Origin: Candidatus Roizmanbacteria bacterium RIFCSPLOWO2_01_FULL_41_22
GTDB lineage: Bacteria; Patescibacteriota; Microgenomatia; UBA1406; GWC2-37-13
Assembly: GCA_001789805.1 (NCBI GenBank)
Contig: MGAR01000015.1
Coordinates: 1 to 50,015 of the forward strand
Direction: 5' to 3'
Length of the DNA stretch: 50,015 nt
Shown here: positions 26,765 to 33,533 of the stretch, in pieces
Numbering within the stretch: the stretch's first letter is position 1
How the letters are laid out: every line of letters starts with the position of its first letter
Translations under genes and position numbers: made by a program
Notes under the pieces: model-generated
The model's database searches: none
What the model saw: the letters and a program-made list of their open reading frames with translations, nothing else
Told to the model about the DNA's origin: nothing

Positions 26765-26806
26765 TTAGAAGGCGGTAGTAGTAGTGATAATAGAAACAAA
26801 TTTCAT
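26765..26806 (-). CDS. Threonine-rich leader peptide of thrS
   Basis: Thirteen residues, MKFVSIITTTTAF, with four consecutive threonine codons (ACT ACT ACT ACC), starting about ten nucleotides after the predicted transcription start. Stalling of the ribosome on these codons when charged tRNA-Thr is scarce would expose the antiterminator. Position, codon content and overlap with alternative RNA helices fit a leader peptide, although no homologue can be checked here. Confidence 0.8.
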   Translation of the reverse strand: MKFVSIITTTTAF

Positions 26807-26823
26807 GATAAACATCTAAAGTT

Positions 26824-26852
26824 AGTATATACGATACTCGGTGTTTTGTCAA
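26824..26852 (-). promoter_or_regulatory. Strong promoter of the thrS leader
   Basis: Minus-strand TTGACA (26847-26852), exactly 17 nt, TATACT (26824-26829). Predicted start near 26817; the leader to the thrS ATG is then about 135 nt. Confidence 0.85.
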
Positions 26853-26881
26853 AGACCCCCGCACTCTTACGTAAATGTGAA

Positions 26882-28054
26882 CTAGATCTTTTTTAAGGCT
26901 TGAGTCAAGTCCTCAATTAAGTCTTTAACGTCTTCTATTCCTACCGAAAGTCTGATTAAACCCTCACCAATATTTGATTGTTTCCTTTGCTCAGGCGATA
27001 GTTCGGAATGAGTCATCGAAGCCGGGTGCTCAATCAAGCTTTCCACTGCGCCTAAAGACACTGCCAGATGGATAAGTTTGACGTTGTTAACCATTTTTTC
27101 TCCAGCTTTATAACCGCCCTTTAGTTCAAAAGCTAAAATACCGCCGTTATAATTCATCTGTTTCCTAACAAGAGCTCGCTGTGGATGTGAAGCCAAACCC
27201 GGATAATACACTCTGGCGATTTTGGGATGTTTTTCTAAAAATTTTGCAATAGTTAAAGCAGAAGCAGACTGGTGTGGTAAGCGAAGGTTGAGAGTTGCCA
27301 ATCCGCGACTTACCAAGTAAGCGGTAAATGGTGACATTGTCAGGCCAAAAAAAATAAAGCTGTGACAGTACATCAGTTGGAGCAGTTTCGTAGATCCAAC
27401 TACCGCACCACCGATGATATCCGAGTGGCCGTTGTGGTATTTGGTCAGGCTATAGACGATAATATCCACTCCCAATTTCAGAGGTTCCTGAGCTGGAGGA
27501 GGAGCAAAGGTATTGTCAAATACCGAGAGAATGTGGTGCTTTTTAGCAAGAGCGGTAATTTTTTTAATGTCCAGCACCTCAAGAAGTGGGTTGGAAGGAC
27601 TCTCAAAATATAAAACTTTTGTTGTTTTATCAATGTGTTTTTCAATTTCTTGAATATTTTTAAAATCAATAAGATGTACTTTAATACCATATCTTGGCAA
27701 GATGTTTGCTATTAATTCATAGGCACCGCCATAGATCACTTTGTGGCTTACAATCGAGTCTCCGGCTTTTAAGTTGTGTAGTAAGGCTAAAGTAATTGCC
27801 GACATGCCCGATGAGGTGACAATGCACATTTCGGCCTCCTCCATTGCTGCAAGTTTCATTTCCAGCGCTGACACTGTAGGATTGGTGAAGCGCGAATAAA
27901 TCATACCTTTGGACTTACCTGCAAAACGAAGAGCTCCTTCTTTGGCTGTTGGAAAAACAAAAGTAGATGTCGGGTAGATAGGCGGAGCCACGGATCCATA
28001 GGTTGGATCAGCAAAATGAAGCCCTTTATGAATTGCATTAGTAGATAACCTCAT
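26882..28054 (-). CDS. PLP-dependent trans-sulfuration enzyme (cystathionine gamma-synthase/lyase or methionine gamma-lyase family)
   Basis: 390 residues, the family length. Fold-type I signature: STFVFPTAKEGALRFAGK, YSRFTNPTV near residue 52, SSGMSAITLALL, FESPSNPLLEVLDI, DNTFAPP, and the PLP-lysine motif SLTKYHNGHSDIIGG near residue 205. The C-terminus has HPASMTHSELSPEQR and EGLIRLSVGIED. Substrate specificity (cystathionine synthesis, lysis, or methionine degradation) cannot be read with confidence. It is the only amino-acid enzyme in a block of tRNA-synthetase genes; its promoter (TTTACA, 16 nt, TATAAT) lies just upstream. It ends 29 nt upstream of the -35 of the thrS leader promoter. 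Confidence 0.88.
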   Translation of the reverse strand: MRLSTNAIHKGLHFADPTYGSVAPPIYPTSTFVFPTAKEGALRFAGKSKGMIYSRFTNPTVSALEMKLAAMEEAEMCIVTSSGMSAITLALLHNLKAGDSIVSHKVIYGGAYELIANILPRYGIKVHLIDFKNIQEIEKHIDKTTKVLYFESPSNPLLEVLDIKKITALAKKHHILSVFDNTFAPPPAQEPLKLGVDIIVYSLTKYHNGHSDIIGGAVVGSTKLLQLMYCHSFIFFGLTMSPFTAYLVSRGLATLNLRLPHQSASALTIAKFLEKHPKIARVYYPGLASHPQRALVRKQMNYNGGILAFELKGGYKAGEKMVNNVKLIHLAVSLGAVESLIEHPASMTHSELSPEQRKQSNIGEGLIRLSVGIEDVKDLIEDLTQALKKI

Positions 28055-28137
28055 TTATTACACCGATTATATAACAGTTTTTATTATTGTAAAGGCTATG
28101 AATTATTAGATATGTATATTATCATCATTATCCGAAT

Positions 28138-29130
28138 TTAGTTGAGTCCTATGGCGCGCAATATTTCTTTTAAAGTTTGATCTGCGGTTAGGTTAGCCTT
28201 TTTTGCACCTTCAACACGCAAAGTATGGATATAATCGAGGTTTTTTTGTAACTCCTTTTTTTTAGATCTGTATTTATCAAAATATTGCATAAAAGTTTCG
28301 AAAACTATTTCTTTTATTTTCACATCTCCCACTGTTCCTTTCTGGTATTTTTCTTTCATTACATCAAGACCAATCTTGTCATATTCCATCAGTTGAAGGT
28401 AATCAAAACAGACGTTTTTTTGAGGATCACCTGGGTCACTGGAGTGTATACGGGCAGTATCGGTGGTAATTGACATAATCTGCTTTTTAATCTCTTCTTC
28501 TGTACCAAAAACCGGAATGTCATTTCCCAAAGACTTGCTCATTTTGCGAACGCCATCAATCCCTTTTACCCGAGCCACATCCTTTTTCAAATAAAGCTCG
28601 GGAATAATTAATATATTGCCGTAACGGTTATTAAATGTACGGCCCATTTCCCGACAAATCTCGACGTGTTGAGCTTGGTCTTCACCAACTGGAATAATAT
28701 TAGGTTTAAAAAGTAAAATGTCAGACGACATCAAAACCGGATAGCAAAAGAGGCCCATATTGATTGAATCTTGAGCCACATTTTTAGCCAGTTTATCTTT
28801 ATATCCATGCATCCGTTTCAGTTCACCAAGCGTTACTGCATTATTTAAAACTGTTTGTAAATATGGTATTGATGGAATATCTGACTGAACAAAAAAAATG
28901 GTTTTTTTGGGATCAATACCAAACGCGAGGTACTCGGTAAAGATATTTAAAGTGTTAGCCATTACCTCTTTAGGGTTAAAGACGGTATTTAAAGAATGGA
29001 TATTGGCGATCATATAAAAACACTCCCCCTTGGTTTGGAACTCCAGGTGAGACTTTGTCGCGCCAAAATAGTTGCCAAGGTGCAGTCCTTTGGCTGAGCT
29101 TGGTGTAATACCTGATAAGATCCGTTTCAT
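28138..29130 (-). CDS. trpS: Tryptophan--tRNA ligase
   Basis: 330 residues. Class I synthetase: TPSSAKGLHLGNYFGA carries the HIGH-like motif, VGEDQAQHVEICREM the tryptophan-pocket region, and VRKMSKSLGN the KMSKS loop; SSDPGDPQKNVCFDYL and a C-terminal anticodon region follow. It charges tRNA-Trp. The gene starts 28 bp after the tRNA-Val 3' end on the same strand, so it may be read from the tRNA promoter. No leader peptide with tryptophan codons is visible. Confidence 0.96.
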   Translation of the reverse strand: MKRILSGITPSSAKGLHLGNYFGATKSHLEFQTKGECFYMIANIHSLNTVFNPKEVMANTLNIFTEYLAFGIDPKKTIFFVQSDIPSIPYLQTVLNNAVTLGELKRMHGYKDKLAKNVAQDSINMGLFCYPVLMSSDILLFKPNIIPVGEDQAQHVEICREMGRTFNNRYGNILIIPELYLKKDVARVKGIDGVRKMSKSLGNDIPVFGTEEEIKKQIMSITTDTARIHSSDPGDPQKNVCFDYLQLMEYDKIGLDVMKEKYQKGTVGDVKIKEIVFETFMQYFDKYRSKKKELQKNLDYIHTLRVEGAKKANLTADQTLKEILRAIGLN

Positions 29131-29158
29131 AAGATTTAACGATAAGGTAAAAAAATAA

Positions 29159-29235
29159 TGGTGACTGCTGAGGGACTTGAACCCCCGACCTTCACAATGT
29201 CAATGTGACGCTCTAGCCAACTGAGCTAAGCAGTC
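29159..29235 (-). tRNA. tRNA-Val(GAC)
   Basis: Acceptor GACTGCT pairs with AGCAGTC, D-arm TTAGCTCAGTTGGCTAGAGC, anticodon loop TTGACAT with GAC, T-arm GGGGGTTCAAGTCCCTC. The 3' ACCA is encoded, unlike the other tRNAs in this window. Upstream of trpS on the same strand. Confidence 0.95.
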
Positions 29236-29285
29236 TTTTTGTAATATAAAGTATACAATAACTTCAATCTTCTACGCAATCTCAG

Positions 29286-29318
29286 TTATCCACATTAAAT
29301 CTCTTGCATTGTGGACAA
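29286..29318. promoter_or_regulatory. DnaA-box-like inverted repeat in the lexA promoter
   Basis: TTATCCACA (29286-29294) exactly matches the DnaA-box consensus, and TGTGGACAA (29310-29318) is its inverted near-copy, 15 bp apart. A third, weaker copy TCATCCACT follows at 29319-29327. They overlap the -35/-10 region of the LexA-like gene, so they could be an autoregulatory operator or DnaA-binding sites. Confidence 0.55.
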
Positions 29319-29332
29319 TCATCCACTATTAT
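29304..29332 (+). promoter_or_regulatory. Promoter of the LexA-like gene (leaderless geometry)
   Basis: TTGCAT (29304-29309), 17 nt, TATTAT (29327-29332), then seven bases and the ATG at 29340. Confidence 0.65.
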
Positions 29333-29339
29333 TTTCTAA

Positions 29340-29906
29340 ATGAAAGAAAAATACCTTGATCAAATTAAAAAATTTTACGGTAAATTCAGACGGCTTCCGA
29401 CTTATTCTGAGATGGCTAAATTGCTCGGTTTTTCTTCAAGAAATTCGGCTTTTAGAATTATGCAAAAATGGATTTCTTATGGCTTGGTACAAAAAATAAA
29501 TAATAAAATATCTCCTACTTCGCAGTTTTTTGCTTTACCGCTTTATGGTCTGGTGAAAGCAGGCTACCCGATTATGGCCGAGGAAAATAAAGAATACCTT
29601 ACCATCGATGAGTATTTAATCGGAGACCCTACCTCCACATTCCTTTTAAAAGTCAGCGGCGATTCGATGATCAATGCCGGTATCTTTGAAGGCGATATTG
29701 TGGTGATTGACAATAAAAAAGAAGCTAAGGACGGTGATATTGTGCTTGCGGAAGTAGATCGAGAATGGACGCTGAAGTTTCTTAAAAGAGATAAAAAGCT
29801 ATCATTTTTACGTGCCGCAAACGAAAAATATCCCGATATCCATCCACGTGAGGAACTAAAAATTAGGGGTATTGTAAAAGGCGTTGTAAGAAAATTCCAT
29901 TCTTAG
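29340..29906 (+). CDS. lexA: LexA-like SOS repressor (S24 self-cleaving)
   Basis: 188 residues. N-terminal winged helix (about 1-60: LPTYSEMAKLLGFSSRNSAFRIMQKW) and C-terminal S24 protease: cleavage site A74-G75 in LVKAGYPI, catalytic Ser109 in SGDSM, Lys146 in EWTLKFL. All autocleavage residues are in place. It would repress DNA-damage genes until RecA filaments trigger cleavage. The HTH differs from E. coli LexA, so its operator must differ; the inverted TGTGGA repeat in its own promoter is the obvious candidate. recG and ruvC elsewhere in the window are possible targets, but no matching site was seen there. Confidence 0.88.
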   Translation: MKEKYLDQIKKFYGKFRRLPTYSEMAKLLGFSSRNSAFRIMQKWISYGLVQKINNKISPTSQFFALPLYGLVKAGYPIMAEENKEYLTIDEYLIGDPTSTFLLKVSGDSMINAGIFEGDIVVIDNKKEAKDGDIVLAEVDREWTLKFLKRDKKLSFLRAANEKYPDIHPREELKIRGIVKGVVRKFHS

Positions 29907-29913
29907 TTTATTG

Positions 29914-29987
29914 CGCGCCCAAGCGGACTCGAACCGCCAACCCCTGCCGTGACAGGGCAGTGCTCTAGCCAATTGAGCTATGAGCGC
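29914..29987 (-). tRNA. tRNA-Asp(GTC)
   Basis: Acceptor GCGCTCA pairs with TGGGCGC (one G-U), discriminator G73 as expected for Asp, anticodon loop CTGTCAC, T-arm with TTCGAGT. CCA is not encoded. Its 5' end lies 5 nt after the stop of the MtaB-like gene and its 3' end 7 nt from the convergent lexA stop. Confidence 0.95.
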
Positions 29988-29992
29988 ATAAT

Positions 29993-31276
29993 CTAGACAA
30001 TTTTACCAAAAAGTTCACTGTTTTTACAATCTATTATTTTTACGTTTTTGATTTCACCAACAAATTTTTTTGGTGTTTTTACTTTAACTGGAATTTGATT
30101 GCTTAGTAAGCCGTATTGTAACCCTTTTTGGCGTTTTTCCAAAAGTAGAGCAGGAAAAGTATGTTCTAAATGAGTATTAAGAAATCGGAGATACTTCTTA
30201 CTACTAAGATCAGATAGGCGCTTTGCGCGGGCATGCTTAACATGAGCTGAGGGCAACGTCAGCCTTTTAGACAAATAATAACCGGCAGTATGCGGTCGCG
30301 GCCAATAGCGGAAAATATGAAATTTAGCTATCGGGGCGCGCTTTAAAAACTGGTAGCTGTCTTCAAAATCTTTATCTGTTTCTTCCAGATAGCCGACGAT
30401 TATGTCGGTACTGATAAAAACAAAGGGTTGAATCTGGTCTAATTTATTAAGTTTTTCCAGAAAATTTGCACTCGAATATCCCCGTTTCATTAGCTTTAGC
30501 ATCTTATCTGATCCTGACTGCAGCGGAATATGAAAATAATTAACTATTCTCCCAGTTGCACAGAAATTACTGTAAAATTGAAGAAACTCCGAATTAATAG
30601 TCCAGGGATGTATTGAACCGAAGCTTAAACGGCTAATTGCGGTCTTTCTAAGAATGGTGCTAAGAAGGTCTATAAACGACTCTTGTGTATCAAAGCCAAA
30701 AGCTTCGGTATTAATTGCCGTTAAAATCGCCTCCCTCATCGAGGGGTAGGCGTTAATTTGGCTAATTATCTGGGATATGGTTTTTGACTTAGGTTGGCCG
30801 CGAAGATAAGGAACAATGCAGAAGCTGCAAAAACGTTGGCAGCCATCTTGAATTTTAACTATGAGTCTTTTTGAAGCAAGAAATTTGTCGATTAAAGGTG
30901 CGATAACTTGAGCAAGTTTCAATTTGGAGTTTTTCAATTTTAGACGTCGATTAATTAGCTCAGCTAAATATTTTTTATTTTGGTTGTCAATAAGAAGCGA
31001 AATACCAGGAACTTTTTGGTTTGTTTTTAACCAGTTTGTAGCGGCACAGCCGGTAACCACGATTTTAGTGTCAGGCAAGCGTCTAAGCGTCTGGTAGATT
31101 TTCTGTCTGGCTTCGCGTTCGGCCTTACCTGTTACAGCGCAGGTATTGATTATGTACACTAGCGGATTTTGAGCTGAACGCACATATCCCAGGCTCAAAA
31201 GTTGGCGGTCAAGCTCTTCTTTTTCCGCTTGATTTACCCGGCAACCAAAGCTAAAAGAATCGAAAGTAGATTTCAT
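29993..31276 (-). CDS. mtaB: tRNA threonylcarbamoyladenosine methylthiotransferase-like radical SAM enzyme (MtaB/MiaB family)
   Basis: 427 residues. N-terminal MTTase domain with three cluster cysteines (FGCRVNQAE, NTCAVT, GCAA), radical-SAM motif CQRFCSFC near residue 146-153, IPLQSGSDKMLKLMKRGY, TDIIVGYLEETDKDFEDS, then a TRAM-like C-terminal part. The early GCRVNQ and overall spacing favour the MtaB/e-MtaB branch (ms2t6A37) over MiaB. The C-terminal RNA-binding region is short. It lies 5 bp upstream of tRNA-Asp, so the tRNA is probably made from the same transcript. Confidence 0.85.
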   Translation of the reverse strand: MKSTFDSFSFGCRVNQAEKEELDRQLLSLGYVRSAQNPLVYIINTCAVTGKAEREARQKIYQTLRRLPDTKIVVTGCAATNWLKTNQKVPGISLLIDNQNKKYLAELINRRLKLKNSKLKLAQVIAPLIDKFLASKRLIVKIQDGCQRFCSFCIVPYLRGQPKSKTISQIISQINAYPSMREAILTAINTEAFGFDTQESFIDLLSTILRKTAISRLSFGSIHPWTINSEFLQFYSNFCATGRIVNYFHIPLQSGSDKMLKLMKRGYSSANFLEKLNKLDQIQPFVFISTDIIVGYLEETDKDFEDSYQFLKRAPIAKFHIFRYWPRPHTAGYYLSKRLTLPSAHVKHARAKRLSDLSSKKYLRFLNTHLEHTFPALLLEKRQKGLQYGLLSNQIPVKVKTPKKFVGEIKNVKIIDCKNSELFGKIV

Positions 31277-31348
31277 AGGATATGCTTATTTTAGGGCTTA
31301 AACTGCGTTTTTGAGCTTAATTTGTCTATGGGCTAGAAAGTATAATAC

Positions 31349-31376
31349 TTGACAAACTTATAATAAATGCTATAAT
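31349..31376 (+). promoter_or_regulatory. Consensus promoter of the lysozyme-like gene at 31432
   Basis: TTGACA (31349-31354), 16 nt, TATAAT (31371-31376). Both hexamers match the sigma-70 consensus exactly. The predicted start is near 31383. Confidence 0.8.
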
Positions 31377-31385
31377 TCTACTTAG

Positions 31386-31431
31386 ATCCTAAGGTTATTC
31401 TTCTTGTCAAGAAAAGCTTTAGGATTTTTTT
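31386..31431 (+). promoter_or_regulatory. Terminator-like hairpin filling the 5' UTR of the gene at 31432
   Basis: ATCCTAA (31386-31392) pairs with TTAGGAT (31419-31425), enclosing a second helix TTCTT/AAGAA, and a run of seven T follows directly to the ATG at 31432. With the promoter just upstream, the whole leader is a potential intrinsic terminator or attenuator, and there is no ribosome binding site. Confidence 0.6.
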
Positions 31432-31965
31432 ATGTACAAAAAGCTTATAGTGATAACTCTTATCATAGTATCACTCACCCGCACACAACTCGTGGCTGCT
31501 CAACAGGAAGCCGGACAGTCGGCCAGGCTCCTTACGTATTCAGAAGATCAACTTAGTCCTGTGGACGCAAATGTCTACCAGCTAAAGCGTAAGGTTATAA
31601 GACAGGTCTTGGCCAAGTACAACTCACCGCTTTTAAACTCGGCAGATACCTTTGTTGACGTGTGTTTAAAATATAACCTCAACTGTTATTTGTTGCCGGC
31701 TATCTCTGGTGTTGAATCGACATATGGACGGTTTATTCTACCAGATTCATACAACCCGTTTGGATGGGGTGGAGGGCTAATTTTATTTAATAGCTGGGAT
31801 CAGGCTATTGAAACGGTGGGAGAAGGACTAGCTAAAAATTACATCAGTCGCGGCGCTTTGACCGTAGAGCAGGTGGGTTCAATTTATGCGGAAAGTCCTA
31901 CGTGGTCGGCTAAAGTTAACAGGATGCTTTTGGAATTTGAAAACGTTGAAAAATTAGTCAAGTAA
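31432..31965 (+). CDS. Secreted lysozyme-like (glucosaminidase/SLT-type) protein
   Basis: 177 residues. Signal peptide of about 23 residues (KKLIVITLIIVSLTRTQLVAA). The mature part has YNLNCYLLPAISGVESTYGRF with a Glu at the position used by lysozyme-like enzymes, then NPFGWGGG and IETVGEGLAKNYISRGALT. The same pattern occurs in the paralogue at 33534-34109. Such small domains in Patescibacteria probably cleave or bind peptidoglycan outside the membrane. It is preceded by a consensus promoter and an unusual terminator-like leader. Exact catalytic class is uncertain. Confidence 0.65.
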   Translation: MYKKLIVITLIIVSLTRTQLVAAQQEAGQSARLLTYSEDQLSPVDANVYQLKRKVIRQVLAKYNSPLLNSADTFVDVCLKYNLNCYLLPAISGVESTYGRFILPDSYNPFGWGGGLILFNSWDQAIETVGEGLAKNYISRGALTVEQVGSIYAESPTWSAKVNRMLLEFENVEKLVK

Positions 31966-31969
31966 AATA

Positions 31970-31997
31970 TTGCTTTTTTCTTCTCATACTGTAAAAT
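31970..31997 (+). promoter_or_regulatory. Promoter of the trigger-factor gene (leaderless geometry)
   Basis: TTGCTT (31970-31975), 16 nt, TAAAAT (31992-31997), six bases, ATG at 32004. Confidence 0.55.
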
Positions 31998-32003
31998 AAA
32001 GCC

Positions 32004-32873
32004 ATGTACAATCATAAAATAAATAAACTTCCCAAGAACACCTTTGATATAGTGCTTACATTCCCTTGGAGTGATATTGAGGTAGAGTATGCGAAAGCTT
32101 TTGAGGAGCTCCATAAAGATCTGGTAATAGAGGGTTTTCGTAAAGGTAAAGCTCCAAAAGAACTGGCTAAGAAATACCTAAAAAAGGAAGATGTTTATAA
32201 TCAGCTTATGCGGTCGCTATTCCCAAAAATCTATGAGGAAGTTATTTCCAAGCAAAATTTAAAGCCAATAATGTCTCCAAAAATTACTCTACTCAAAGCC
32301 AAAGAGAACGAAGAGTGGGAAGTGAAGTTCACTACAGCGCAAAAACCAGAAATTAAGTTAGGTAATTATAAGGATAAGCTAAAAGAAGCCAGACAAAATG
32401 TTAAAAACGGCGATATCTGGGTACCGGGTAAAGAACCGGCAAATAAAGAAGCAGACAACGAGAAGCTCAAAGAAAAAAATCTGCAGGAAACGCTTAACAC
32501 TTTGTTAAAGAATGTTGCGTGCGAAGTGTCAGACTTAATAATCCAGGATGAGCTCAACCACCGTCTTTCCCGGCTATTGGACGACATCCAAAAGTTAGGT
32601 CTAACGGTAGAGGGGTATCTTAAGTCAAAAGGAATCACAATGGACGAGCTAAAAAAGCAATATTCTGCCGAGATTTTGGATACCTATCGGATAGAGTTTA
32701 TCTTACAAGAGATAGCTGATGTAGAAGGAATTAAGGTAGAAAAAGCTGATTTAGACAAGCTTTTTGGCAAAATTCAAGATCTTAAAGAAAAGGAACAAGC
32801 TCAAAAACAGGCCTATTTTTATGCCTCTTTAATGAGGAAACAAAAGACACTTGAATATCTAAATAGCCTGTAG
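32004..32873 (+). CDS. tig: Trigger factor without PPIase domain
   Basis: 289 residues against about 430 in E. coli. The ribosome-binding domain is present with the L23-docking signature GFRKGKAPK (44-52) and the MSPKITLLKAKENEEWEVKFTTAQKPEIKL strand region. The FKBP-type PPIase domain that normally follows near residue 150 is absent; a Lys/Glu-rich linker leads directly to the helical C-terminal chaperone arms (LQETLNTLLKNVACEVSDLIIQDELNHRLSRLLDDIQKLG). It probably still shields nascent chains at the exit tunnel. The frame is intact, so the loss is ancestral, not a sequencing error. Confidence 0.88.
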   Translation: MYNHKINKLPKNTFDIVLTFPWSDIEVEYAKAFEELHKDLVIEGFRKGKAPKELAKKYLKKEDVYNQLMRSLFPKIYEEVISKQNLKPIMSPKITLLKAKENEEWEVKFTTAQKPEIKLGNYKDKLKEARQNVKNGDIWVPGKEPANKEADNEKLKEKNLQETLNTLLKNVACEVSDLIIQDELNHRLSRLLDDIQKLGLTVEGYLKSKGITMDELKKQYSAEILDTYRIEFILQEIADVEGIKVEKADLDKLFGKIQDLKEKEQAQKQAYFYASLMRKQKTLEYLNSL

Positions 32874-32879
32874 TAAAAT
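32851..32879 (+). promoter_or_regulatory. Promoter of the gene at 32886 (leaderless geometry)
   Basis: TTGAAT (32851-32856), 17 nt, TAAAAT (32874-32879), six bases, ATG at 32886. It overlaps the end of the trigger-factor gene, including its stop codon. Confidence 0.65.
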
Positions 32880-32885
32880 ACTGAT

Positions 32886-33533
32886 ATGATTAAGACTAAA
32901 CAAAAGTCTTCTCAGTCCAGCTTCGTCAATAATCGAGATTCTGTTGAAAATGACACAGAAAATTCTCTTGGTGACTTTGGATCTTCAATGGTCAAAAATA
33001 TCGGTAAAAGTTTTAAGGACATCGGAACTGGGGTTGCCGGAGGTGTTTTTGATGCGATGACCGGATATGATTCCTCACCGGACTTGCCTTGGGGTAACGA
33101 ACAGTATCCAAAACTTAATGAAATTGATCCTTCAAAAGCCAAAAGGGTGGAACACAAAAATGTCTTTAACTCTCAAAATTTGGAGGACAGAAGACAGATA
33201 GAAGCGATTACAGAGCTTATTAAACAGATTAAACAAGAGGTGCAACTTATAAAGAAACAAGATCGAGCTCTTCTTAGCGAAGTCAAAGATATCGAAAAAT
33301 TGACTTTGGAATCGTTACCTGAAAAGCCAGGTATTTATCATGTTCGTTTTTTGGAAGTTCTTTTAAAAATATTACAGTCTTTACGGGCAAAAATTGGCGA
33401 ATCAAGCACTTGGATGCAGGCACTTATTTCCAAAAAGAAAAAAAGAGGCTCTTTGTTTACTGTTCATTCCAAAGAAAAAGGCACGCAGTACTCTCTTTCG
33501 CAAGAGTTACAGTCTTCCCGATCTGTCCAATAA
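32886..33533 (+). CDS. Conserved-looking hypothetical protein (possibly DUF5660-type)
   Basis: 215 residues, soluble. N-terminal 30 residues are polar and low-complexity; residues ~30-60 contain a Gly-rich amphipathic stretch (MVKNIGKSFKDIGTGVAGG); residues ~95-140 form a long coiled coil (EAITELIKQIKQEVQLIKKQD); then PGIYHVRFLEVLLKILQSLRAKIGESSTWMQAL and a basic Ser-rich tail. From memory this layout resembles the uncharacterised DUF5660 proteins of Microgenomates; that identification needs a profile search. Expressed from its own leaderless-type promoter next to tig, and convergent with the lysozyme-like paralogue. Confidence 0.6.
   Translation: MIKTKQKSSQSSFVNNRDSVENDTENSLGDFGSSMVKNIGKSFKDIGTGVAGGVFDAMTGYDSSPDLPWGNEQYPKLNEIDPSKAKRVEHKNVFNSQNLEDRRQIEAITELIKQIKQEVQLIKKQDRALLSEVKDIEKLTLESLPEKPGIYHVRFLEVLLKILQSLRAKIGESSTWMQALISKKKKRGSLFTVHSKEKGTQYSLSQELQSSRSVQ

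Noticed and set aside
29286-29327. Replication origin from DnaA-box-like sites
   Set aside because: Only two good boxes, no dnaA or dnaN nearby, no AT-rich unwinding element; the sites overlap a promoter and are better read as an operator.
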